Below are positions 23,954-33,972 of a stretch of DNA of 64,000 nt, one piece after another; within the stretch, counting starts at the first letter, position 1, and the number at the start of each line of letters is the position of its first letter. The position numbers and the translations under genes are program-made. The notes beneath the pieces were generated by a model. The model saw only the letters and a list, made by a program, of their open reading frames with translations. It was not told the origin of the DNA and searched no databases. The DNA comes from Zychaea mexicana (Eukaryota > Mucoromycota > Mucoromycetes > Mucorales > Lichtheimiaceae): positions 29,891 through 93,890 of the forward strand of contig NW_026516814.1 of assembly GCF_025766255.1 (NCBI RefSeq), given 5' to 3'.

Positions 23954-26900
23954 AGGTCGAAGAGGTAGTGTCATTGAGGCCAAATCAGAGATAGTTTATA
24001 GAATTAAAATCCATAATCTTAAAAATATGTTCGATATCATATACAAAATCTTTTTTACATTACTATTCTTTATATTTTTAAATTTATTTCTTATATGAAA
24101 TGGATAATGTGTTTATATAAATGGATAGATTGACTTCATGCTACAATGCTTAGCTGATTGCCGTAGTAATTGCTGTATGCTGTGTATGCTTTTGATATTG
24201 AACCGAATACCTTATTCTGATGATGTTTTAGGCAATGTAATGTTAATGTGTTTTACCACCACACTTTATTCATATCATACATATCGTTCCGTTTCATCGT
24301 ACTACAATCAATACGAGCTCGATGCAAAATATCATATAAATTCATAAAGCAGCATAGAGTTTTGTCAATAGTGTATTATTTCACATTGATCTTGCACAGG
24401 CTTTAAATACTCATCAAGCTAAGCAAATGTTGTGCGCAAAACAGAGCAGCATGTGGTTTCTCTATACACTTCTTGTGCATTGGTGGTGGTATGTAGCAGA
24501 ACAATCAACAGAAGAGTGATTGAAACGGACAGCATGCGCATGAATACGTTATCCTGAAATCATCACACCATAACAATCATCTTACGTTCCAGAAAAACCT
24601 TTTATATCATCCTCCAGCACTGCCATCAATAGCAGGGACTTGTTTATTATTTTCTGGATTGGGTGGCCCTGCATTACTACTCCCGCAAAAATGTGATTCG
24701 CACCTGTGGAGTTGATGTCCAGTCGGAAGCATGTGCATTGAACGGTGTTATAAATCAATCATGTAGGATCAAGTAATATATGATGCGTGAGTAAAAGCTA
24801 CATCCGGGTAAATGCCTCAGATAGTAGCTAATGTTAATTACGTGATCCATACAATGACAACTTCTTCTTGAGCATAGCCAATCCGCGTTACACCAAGATG
24901 TGTATGGATGAGGAAATGTCTGCACAAGTGAGGTTATGAAGGAAATAACAGCAATTGTTAATGATGGATACAACATTTCGCCAAATATAGGCTTCGCCGA
25001 GAGCAACTCAACTCACAAAGCACCTTTGACTTATCTATTTTATTACACAAACGCCATACACATGCATAAATCCCCTTAAAACGAAAGACTTAAATGTATA
25101 GAGCCGTTAGAACACCCGATATGAAGTTCAATCATAAATTTCGTCTTAAAAAGGAAAAGAAAGAAGCTCTTGAAAAACTCATAAGTTTTCTACTCACTGC
25201 TAAAAGCTCTTGTCCTCAAGTCTTTTAAAAAAAGGTCAGGGTAAAAAAAAAAGCGGGGCTCTACATCGCCTGAGGCAGCAGCATAACACACACTGTCGTG
25301 GCCGTATAGGCCATAACAAGTCAATCTTGACATTGCATCAACCAGGGCTGCAAGGCAGCATATCCTTGTACAAGACCCTATATGAAGTCTTCTTCCATCC
25401 TGGCTGACTGGACTCTTTGTATATAGTGCAGATGTGCTATGTACTTGTTGCCATAATATATCTTGGACCAACAATCAAAGAGTTAAAAAATAAACCTCAG
25501 GAACTATTTTTGGAATCCTACATAATGCAAGCAGGCATCGCGACCGTCACAAGTGATGTGATATGCACAGACCACCAGATGATTTGTTACAGAATATGCA
25601 ATATCGTAGGCACAACTAAATCAGTAATAAAATCTATAGTACTCACGCGACAACGTGACCGCCTTCGTGAGGCCCGATGTGATCAAGTTATTGAATTTAG
25701 GTTATAGTACATATAGAGTAACAGCTAAATCACCAATCTGTTCATGCAAAAAAGTGATAGAGTTATAAATTTATCGCGTGGGTACTGTAGCATGCGCTTT
25801 CAATGTGTATGTGCTAGTGCATTCAAGTAGCAGAAAAATTTGATGACCATCCTTGTTTTGACGTTCTATCCGCTTGAAGCTCAAAAGTGATAAACTTCCT
25901 AGCAAGTACAGTAACATCGGTTGTTGTTCTGAGAAAGCAAATACAAGAGGAAAAAAAAAAGAGGAGAGTACCATACATCTCAACTAGTATGGCCGAGACA
26001 ATGGCGGCTATGCTTATTATGTGTAACCAGACCATCCAAGGGAAACCATTATAAGATCTTACGTAAACTTTCGCACGACATATCATAACTTTGGTGCGAG
26101 AAGGGGGTTATTATCAATTATAGCCAGGGCTGTGGGCGGTGTGTGCGTAAACATTCACAAGAACCAAAAGTATTGATGTTCAACATACGTGTTATGAGAG
26201 CGAAGATTTCTGTCTTGTTCGCCGCAATACCTCATGTTATAGTTAGCGCTATAATGCTTACGTTTCATCATCGTCATCGTCAGCTGACACATAGAATTAA
26301 CGTATTTATACATGAGTGGTTGAAAAAATGGTAATCCATGAAAGGGGAAGATAGGTCACGGGTGTATCGGCAAGAAAAAGAGAAAGTCATTGTTTCCAAG
26401 TTGCTCAAGTTTCTGAGGAATCTCCTTTTGATGCAGACTTGCAAGTCTAGAGGAGTGAGGTCCTGTTTGTCCTTACGTACCAACTTGGCATGAGATTTGC
26501 CAAGAGATCAAAATGACTTGCTCAATAAAATTGAATGGTGAATGGTGAATGGTTTCCATTTGTGCTTCATGATCACAAAGCACTTGACAAGCACAGTATG
26601 AATGCGTAATTTTCACCCTCAAAAAATAGGCGACACGGGAAAACTATGCTCGCATGCTAGATGAAACTGCATATGAACATGTTACTGGTTTCGACTTGAG
26701 CTCACAGTAACATTTGTGATCTATTTTTTTATCAATATTACACAATATTGTACATACGGTTGCTGAAGAATTATGATATCATCTTATTAAGGATCACATA
26801 AGACTGCAAAATTTGCAAGTCCCGTCGTCATCTGCGCCATTGTTTTAGTCTAATCCTCTCATTATCGGGGTTAGGGCCAAAAAAAACGATCCAAAATAGA

Positions 26901-27003
26901 TAGCATGGTTTTAAAAGGATCGACGTCTTTCCACTCGCAACATTTTTTGATCTTTTTCCTTTTCATAGAATACCCCTCGCTCCTTTTTATTCTTTACACA
27001 CGA
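23954..27003. other. Long intergenic region, no supported gene
   Basis: About 3 kb with only short ORFs on both strands that lack motifs. The opening 11 bases are the right target duplication of the foldback element. Possible old repeats occur (e.g. the 24180-24265 resemblance to about 17545-17625). Nothing else could be supported. Confidence 0.45.
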
Positions 27004-28410
27004 ATGTTTCGACCTGCACGATCATATCGGTCTTGGGTTGCCGGTTGTACTGCCGTAGTCGGTTTCTTATTGTTAACACATATACTGCTACTACGACCGA
27101 CACCCAACAATACGTCTAGCGTCAGCTGGCAATCCTGGCTACGAAGACCGCGCGCGAAGCCATGGACCCTTAGTCGCGACCCCAGTACTAGTATCAGCAG
27201 CAGCAGCAGTAAATCCTTACCACTATCAGAGAAGTTCTTGACGTTTCTCCCGCATTCCGGCCTTCACAATCAACGTATTGCTCTCATCAACGCAGCTATT
27301 CTCGCCCATGCACTTAACCGCACACTACTAATGCCAGAGCTTAATCTCGGCAAAGCTACGTTTTGGCGACCGTCGGGCGATTTGGCCGAGAAACTTGCGC
27401 GTTGTCCCGGCAACAATTTGAAAACAGAGAGTTGCTATGACTATCGTGACTATGTACCCGTACCAGTCGACGAGATCTTTGACTTGACACCGCTCCACGA
27501 GCTGGGTATCCGAACGATGCAACGGCACGACATGAGCCAGGACTACTTTTTACGCTACTGGGGCATCGACGAAAACAACGCCGACGAGATGATGTACATA
27601 CTTGACGACACTACACGATACTCATATCAGATTCACGACGAGCTAGTAGTGCCCAACGCCACCTTGAAGCAGTTCCAGACACGAGTGGACATACAAGACC
27701 TCGCTAAAAGACAAGAGCCGTTCATCTTGTTTGGCTCGCTGTTTGGGTCGCAACGATTGGCACTCACTCGGTCCGACCTGCTCAACATGCGCGAATATCT
27801 ACGTCAACAAGTCGGCGTAAAACATCCGGCCGTGCTTCACGAGGCGAATGAAATTGTTGACCGCCTCGGCGGGCCCAACAATTATTTAAGCGTGCATCTG
27901 CGACAAGGCGACGGTCGATTTAAAAAGGAAGCCAAAAAGACGACTGACCAGATCCGCCGCGCCCTCAAAAAATGTGCACAATCACACAACAATGACGGAA
28001 GCGATGGGGAAGACGAAGACGACGAAGAAACCAACTTGGCAGAGTTGCAGCAGCATATTGACGATCGCCCCTTGCTCCTCAAGGCGTGCGTTGCTGCGCA
28101 AGGAAAACAGCGGCACCCGAGCCTACGACTCATTTACATGGCTACTGACACAAAATCTCCACGCGAAAAGTTCGCCGATCTCTATGACGAGTTTGTATGT
28201 CTATTTACGCTTAATGATTTTCCAGACGTCGTACAGGCTATCCGTGACACAATATCCGACGAAGACCCCTATTTACGGGACGGAAAACGCTTACTGCCGC
28301 TGGTCGATGGCGAAGTTGCTGCAAATGCTGATCATTTTGTCCCAACGCCGAAAAGTACTTTCTCAGGATATATCCGCCAACGAAACGCCTTATTTCATGA
28401 GTTGATTTAA
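27004..28410 (+). CDS. Type II membrane O-fucosyltransferase-like glycosyltransferase
   Basis: Probably a Golgi/ER glycosyltransferase of the GDP-fucose protein O-fucosyltransferase type. A single exon of 468 residues from the ATG at 27004. An upstream in-frame ATG at 26905 would add 33 hydrophobic residues; I prefer 27004 because it gives a standard short basic tail, a signal anchor at about residues 11-29 (WVAGCTAVVGFLLLTHILLL) and a Ser-rich stem. The catalytic part contains SGLHNQRIALINAAILAH with LNRTLLMPEL (the N-terminal nucleotide-sugar fold) and NYLSVHLRQGDGRF, the conserved R-x-G-D-type block. A highly acidic insert (GEDEDDEET) sits between about residues 338 and 348. Family assignment rests on these two blocks. 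The acceptor protein or sugar is unknown. Confidence 0.75.
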   Translation: MFRPARSYRSWVAGCTAVVGFLLLTHILLLRPTPNNTSSVSWQSWLRRPRAKPWTLSRDPSTSISSSSSKSLPLSEKFLTFLPHSGLHNQRIALINAAILAHALNRTLLMPELNLGKATFWRPSGDLAEKLARCPGNNLKTESCYDYRDYVPVPVDEIFDLTPLHELGIRTMQRHDMSQDYFLRYWGIDENNADEMMYILDDTTRYSYQIHDELVVPNATLKQFQTRVDIQDLAKRQEPFILFGSLFGSQRLALTRSDLLNMREYLRQQVGVKHPAVLHEANEIVDRLGGPNNYLSVHLRQGDGRFKKEAKKTTDQIRRALKKCAQSHNNDGSDGEDEDDEETNLAELQQHIDDRPLLLKACVAAQGKQRHPSLRLIYMATDTKSPREKFADLYDEFVCLFTLNDFPDVVQAIRDTISDEDPYLRDGKRLLPLVDGEVAANADHFVPTPKSTFSGYIRQRNALFHELI

Positions 28411-30246
28411 CCTTCTACAGTTTCATGGCGTCTGTGTATGTACAGTAATATTTCATTTGTTTTTCTATTCTAAGGCATCTCTTTTTTCCTCCTCAGTCCG
28501 GATCGGCTGAACTTGTAAATTACTTATATTAGGAGAAGCTACAATCACTATCACCTTCATTACACTGTATATCATATGACTCAATACATTCTATTAAGAC
28601 AATACATTTCATTTGCACCCACCTAATTGTTTTACTAGACTTTATATATGTGCTTGTAAAAGAGGTGACATCTGGGGCAGCAAATAGAAAAATCTGCGCT
28701 AACCGGAGCAGAACGTGCTAAACAAAATATATGCATATCAGTTTTCTTTAAAGTAAAGCATGTCTTGGCTGTATAACAAGAAAAATTTTGTAGTCTAGAA
28801 GCAATATACAGGATCTCATTATACTAGAAAGAAAATGGTTCCCATTAACGACACGCTGAACAAACCAAACAGCAAGGGTCATACATATTTTTCAAGGTCT
28901 TTTTACAAGATCAAGTGATTATCCATTCCCAAACTGACAGTATCACTTAAAGAACTAGAGTGGAGCCATGTAAAATTACAGTGCACAGTATCACAATCTT
29001 TTGCTACCATACTGCAGCCGTCAGTCAGTTCTGTTCACCGCAGTGATAAATGCATGCAATCGATTTTTCTCTTATTTATTTACACGCATGCAAAAGATAG
29101 TCATAGATACACATATAAACTGTATTTCCAGCTGACCCGGCGTATCGTTGGATTCTTCAGTTTGAAGAAAAACGAACAGTATGATATCGCAGTAATATTA
29201 ATCCGTCAGCAAAATGATGTTTTTAAGTGTTGTCATTATAATATTTCAATGCGCAAATTATCTTCAATACAATCAGCTCGTCATGCTAAAAGCAGGTATA
29301 CGCAGCAGTGTGCCCTTGATGGCGGCGATATAGATACATGCAGCTGTGATAATTGCCACATGCCATTTGAAGCTATCACTTATCGAGTTGACAAAAAACA
29401 GCCTTTTTAAGCTATAGGAGCGCACTTTTATCAGAAATCAGGTTCCTTGATCTCGCTCTACCTTACCAGTATTTATATCCAATTATATAGCTTGTTGGGT
29501 CATATTCACTGTTCAGATCTTTGTAGCTATAAATATATACGTCCATACGTCGAATTTGACAACATCAACCTGTGATTACTGAGTTTTGATCAGGGCTATC
29601 GTATTATACATTTTGAGTATGTACTATGCTTGAAAAAGCCAGATCATCTCTTGTACACATCAATCAATATGTATAATAGATTAAATAAGCTGCGTACTCT
29701 TCTTCAGCAAGGTCACACAAAAGAACAAGTCCAATTAACAATTCTCTGTAGCCACACGCCCACAAACACGCACTCACGGATCACTTTAGAAGAATACTTC
29801 ACGTGAATCGAGGCCTTGATGCTTAATTAGCGTTTAGGGGAGAATGTGAAATTGATTGAACCATATATAGAGAATGGATGTTTCGAATTGCATAATATAT
29901 CAGCAACAAAGCAGATGATCATCACTCAGATCTATGTCGATTGATAAAATAACTTGAATATTGCAAGGGATGAGAAAAAAATCAGTTGTTTATTAGTACT
30001 TGATAGTGTTACGTATATCAACATTAAGGGCTTCGTCATTTGTTTCGTATGAACGGAAAGTCTGAATGAATATGTGAGGGGTTATTCTTCTTATGTTTAT
30101 GTGGAACCATCGGATCCCAGATCTTGCTGTTGCCCAACTTCTCTTTCCGCTACTGTCAAAGTATTCCATTATGGTCCTCACATTTTAACCAAGCGCTGCA
30201 TATGCTAATTCATCTTCCGAGGACTACATAATATCAAAAACAGCAG
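28411..30246. other. Intergenic region; one doubtful ORF
   Basis: About 1.8 kb. An ATG-initiated 118-codon ORF at 29054-29410 (+) has a Cys-containing C-terminus (CSCDNCHMPF) but no family resemblance or promoter signal I could identify, so it is not called as a gene. The rest is AT-rich without features. Confidence 0.45.
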
Positions 30247-31093
30247 TTAGCTTTTTTTTGTAGATATTCGTCTGACGATATGTTTAGGCTTGGTAACACT
30301 TGCATCTTCCTCATAAACCCTACAGAGTATGGGCGTAATATAAATGTTAGCATGATTAAATTTTATACAATCGTCATTTGTGCTACATACGGTTCTCCCA
30401 GAAGCCCTTGCAAATCTCGTACTTGATCCTTGAGATCATCCTTGACTGAAATCAGATGTCGAATATGATCCACCGCTATTATTTATAACAAGGTATCATA
30501 TAATCATACATGTGTATGTGTTTGTGTAAGTTAGGCACATTTCTGTCCCTCTCTTTTCCTCTCTTCCGAATCGAAGAAAAAAGATGATATAATAAGAAAC
30601 AGAAATTCTCACATTTTTGCAGGATAAGCGCTTCACTACGATTTCCTTGACTCAAGGACGGCACGACTTCAATCAATTGTTCGAAACCAAGGCGGATGTT
30701 TTGTCGCCGCTTTTGTTCGGATGCAATATGATTAGCCTTCTTTTCGGCTTCCGTTAATAATTCATGAGGTGCTTTCCGTGCTCGTCGTTGTCGACGAGGT
30801 TGTGGTTGCTGTTGACTGTTGTTTCCTGGGTCAGACGACGACGACGGTGAAGATAATGCTGCTGCAGAGTCTTCTCTAGAAGAGTCGTCTAATTCGTCTA
30901 ATGCTCGTTTTTTGCGAGCTGTAGGTCGATTCGAATCAGTCGCTTTTTCAACGTCTAAAGTTACGTTATACAAAGCATAAAACAGCTCAATAGTCAATCA
31001 GGTACCGTTCTGATTGGAGCATACTACAGAAAGTGTACCTTTGTCGCAGTTTAATTGACTAGGAAGCTGTTTGTTATCGTCAGGCGAGGTCAT
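30247..31093 (-). CDS. bHLH-leucine-zipper transcription factor, four exons
   Basis: A DNA-binding regulator expected to dimerise on E-box DNA. Exons on the minus strand (31093-31039, 30954-30613, 30475-30391, 30319-30247) join in phase to 184 residues. An acidic/Ser-rich N-terminus and a basic Gln/Arg stretch lead into the basic region plus helix 1 (HIASEQKRRQNIRLGFEQL, with the His-Glu-Arg type E-box contacts), a loop with VPSLSQGNRSEA, and helix 2 (ILQKSVDHIRHLISVK). This runs directly into a coiled-coil/zipper (LKDQVRDLQGLLGE). The size and layout suit a Mlx/Ino4/Tye7-like regulator, but the orthologue is not certain. The gene is divergent from the FKBP gene about 0.77 kb away. Confidence 0.85.
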
Positions 31094-31858
31094 TTTACAA
31101 AATGCTTTTTTTTAGTGAATGAGTAATTGGAATTAATTTCGAAGGGCAAGTCGATCGGCTCTTGCTCTCTTGACTCTCGCCGTTTTCTTTCCAGTGATTT
31201 CATTGGCTGTCTTGTACAACCCCGTGTTGGGGAGGGGGGCGCAAAAGGCGAAGCGGACTTTTGGGAAGTTGGAGGCTGTATGTAACACAACTATTCATCT
31301 GCAGCAACCACAGCGTGAATCTGTGATAAATAAATTGCAAACATGGCGTCGGATGATAGTGTCAAAAAATGATTAAGCTGCTTCTGCACATAGCTGCTAT
31401 GCGACAAGGGAAGGGTAAGGAGACCCTCATCCAGTTTTACAGAAACCAGACTCACACAGTGTTGTTTCACTGAGACATGTACGACAACAACACCGCTGCC
31501 TTTGATGCGAAGATGTGGGGGGGGGGCTTGAGGGGTGGCTGTCATTAGCGATAATTTCGCTTCTAAATGCTTCTGGCAACAAAGTATAAACAGTTCCACA
31601 TCAAAGGATACATACTTATGGTGCAAATCCAAGAACGCTCTACCCGCTTGCATGCAAGAACATACCCATTCAGCAAGGGCAAAACTACATCATAGGGGGG
31701 CTGCTGCTTTGGTTGGGTCAATGTCAGCCAATGAAACGAGCGGTGGTTACGTGACTTTGGGTTCCTCCGCCGCGCGTTCTGTTGTTGTATGATTTGTACT
31801 ATTTTTTCTCTTCTATTTCTTTCTCTTCTTCTTTAACTTTCATATTCTTTTTTTTATC
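31094..31858. other. Divergent promoter region between bHLH and FKBP genes
   Basis: About 765 bp between two divergent starts. It contains a G9-10 run near 31515 and a pyrimidine tract just before the FKBP ATG (about 31800-31858). The overlapping ORFs on both strands have no recognisable motif and are not called. Confidence 0.45.
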
Positions 31859-32453
31859 ATGGGTGTCGAGTAAGTTAGTTCCACAAATAGGGTGTGAAAG
31901 GCTGTGGGTTTTTTGTATCTCTTCATAAAACATGATCCTACTTGGATGTTCGCCATACTGATATGTTGTCCATCAATCACTTCCCTTTCTTCCAGTATTG
32001 AAACTACTCAGGCTGGCGATGGCCAGAACTTCCCCAAGCCCGGTCAGACCGTGTCTATGCACTACACCGGCACCTTGACCAACGGCCAGAAGTTCGATTC
32101 GTCCCGTGACCGTGGCTCTCCTTTCGTCTGCCAAATCGGCGTTGGCAAGCTCATCAAGGGTTGGGATGAAGGTATGTAGTTGGGGTTTGTTATATACCAA
32201 AAAGAGTGCGACCTGGCATATCCATGCGGAAAGGGAAGAACCTGTATTTCGTGGTGTCCGTATGCATATGCTGCTGGTTGCTTACAAAAACCTTCGATTA
32301 TGCAAAAACACAGGTGTTCCTCAAATGTCTGTTGGTCAAAGAGCCAAGCTTACCTGCACTCCCGACTACGCCTACGGTCCCCGTGGTGTTCCCGGTGTCA
32401 TTCCTCCTAACGCCACCCTTGTCTTTGACGTGGAGTTGATCAAGATTCATTAA
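31859..32453 (+). CDS. FKBP12 (FKBA/FPR1): FKBP12-type peptidyl-prolyl cis-trans isomerase
   Basis: Cytosolic proline isomerase and the expected receptor for FK506/rapamycin. Three exons (31859-31869, only 11 coding bases; 31996-32171; 32314-32453) give exactly 108 residues, the standard FKBP12 length. The N-terminus [13 protein letters not shown] is followed by hallmark segments VSMHYTGTL (Tyr of the drug pocket), [12 protein letters not shown] (Asp of the pocket), [11 protein letters not shown] (Trp at the pocket floor), [19 protein letters not shown] and FDVELIKIH. All pocket residues I know are present, so drug binding should be intact. Confidence 0.97.
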
Positions 32454-33277
32454 GCCTGAAAGATGAAGAAGCCTTTATACGACGGTGTATGAACTTGCAG
32501 AAAAATAAAGTAAAATCAAGGATGACACGCGTTATCCTTGCAGTAACATGATTGGGCTGGCAAGAAATTTTTTTCCACTGTGAAGTGAGCGGGGAATAAT
32601 TTGGCTTGCACACGTAGCAAAAAGCGATACTCACTGCTTCTCTGGGGAAGTGATCGGTTAGTAAAGCTTCGTTGTCTTCTGTAGAGCATCCATCATAAGG
32701 AAGCCAGGAGACCTCGAAAGGGTTTATATTCTACATGTGCTGATATTCTTCACAACTTGCGGACGCGCGTCTTCACTTAATCAAACCAAAATCATAGCAA
32801 CTAGAGGAAAGAGGCCCATATAGCGATGGGTGTATTTGCATGCATGTTCAAATGCAAAATCTATTAGTGAGTCTTCTACGTTGAAATTCTAAAAGTGGTA
32901 CGGCGTCTTTCACGCAGATATAAAGCATCCCTCTAGCTTCTAAATTCTGCCTTTGTTTGACAACGAGAAATCCTGGGATGTACTAAGCAGTTGTGTGCTG
33001 CTGTTAGCTAGTGTTTGATGTTGTTATCTCTTGATCGTCCAGAGGAGGGTTGTCGGATGATATGTAGAAACGATAATACAAGTTCACCTATTCCTGATTC
33101 CTCCATTGGAAGTGGTTTGTTGGTTTCCTCGTCGATACTAGTGCAGTTATGTATCCTAGAGCAGATCGTTGAGGCGTTCTCGTCGCGAGTTCTTCCAGTT
33201 GTTGGACGCTTTTCGGAGAAGTGAACGCAAGAACTTGTGCTACATCTCGAACTTAAATTTAAAACTTGGTGCAAATA
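32454..33277. other. Intergenic region, possible upstream part of a decayed gene
   Basis: No supported gene. An ATG ORF at 33018-33224 (+) precedes the decayed gene at 33278, but I could not splice it in phase. Confidence 0.4.
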
Positions 33278-33972
33278 CAGAACAAGGTGAATCATGCATT
33301 TGTTGCTCGGGCCATTCGGTACTGCTTGAACGTCTTTGATCAAGTCAAGACGTTACCTGTGTTGGTAGTGATCGGCATCGAAGGTTTCTCAAGCAAACAG
33401 TTTCGTGATTTCGCATTTGACAAAGCCGACAGCAATCCATTTTACACGCATTTCTGCCGATCGTGGGCGAAGCAAGTCCAAGTATACACTGCGGACTCCA
33501 TTGCCAAACACATTGACAGTTCACCAATGGATCTAATGATTGCATTGGCATATGTCCTTATCCTCCTAGAGAAAAACGTAAGGGTGCTTGATGAATATGA
33601 CGACCCAACCATCCAAGGTATCTACAAGACAGCCCTGAAGATTTTCTCCATCGAAAAAAACGTCAATACCTATTTGGCCTCACGCGCTGAGTCATTTTGT
33701 GATGCTATGGCCAGCCAGTTCGCGAAAACTCTCAAGTACGAAAAAGATTGCTCAGAGGAGTCCAGAAAAAGACTTCGTCAGTACGCGAAGATGGAATGGA
33801 TTTCGCTCGACAAATGAAACGTCAACATCTTTGCACAGAATCTCCAAGTGTTACGCCAATCAGAGCTACAAGTCCAGAGAAAGAAAGTGGAGATCTAACC
33901 TTCGTAACCAGCGAGAGAGCCCAATCATCTGGAAGGTTCAACTGGGCAGAATGCTATGAAAAGGGTAATGTT
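33278..33972 (+). pseudogene. Decayed copy of an uncharacterised repeated fungal protein
   Basis: The sense frame encodes an unbroken 180-residue stretch (NHAFVARAIRYCLNVF, LPVLVVIGIEGFSSKQFRDF, SWAKQVQVYTADSIAKHI, SPMDLMIALAYVLILLEK, RKRLRQYAK). It then shifts by one base near 33791 into a second frame (DGMDFARQMKRQHLCT) that runs to a stop at about 33972. No in-frame ATG opens it, so the N-terminus is missing or in an exon I could not place. From memory it resembles a multicopy family in mucoralean genomes, possibly PD-(D/E)XK/Rpn nuclease-like. I could not verify this and see no certain catalytic motif. Confidence 0.45.

Noticed and set aside
25190..25474. 94-codon minus-strand ORF
   Set aside because: No motif, overlaps an ORF on the other strand, and sits in a region without gene signals.
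26905..27003. Upstream ATG as the start of the glycosyltransferase
   Set aside because: It would add a second hydrophobic segment before the signal anchor; the ATG at 27004 gives a standard type II topology. Not excluded.
29054..29410. 118-codon ATG ORF on the + strand
   Set aside because: No motif, no promoter or splice context and random-looking composition; mentioned under the intergenic entry only.
31291..31792. Overlapping ORFs on both strands between the bHLH and FKBP genes
   Set aside because: No domain, mutually overlapping, and located in a divergent promoter region.
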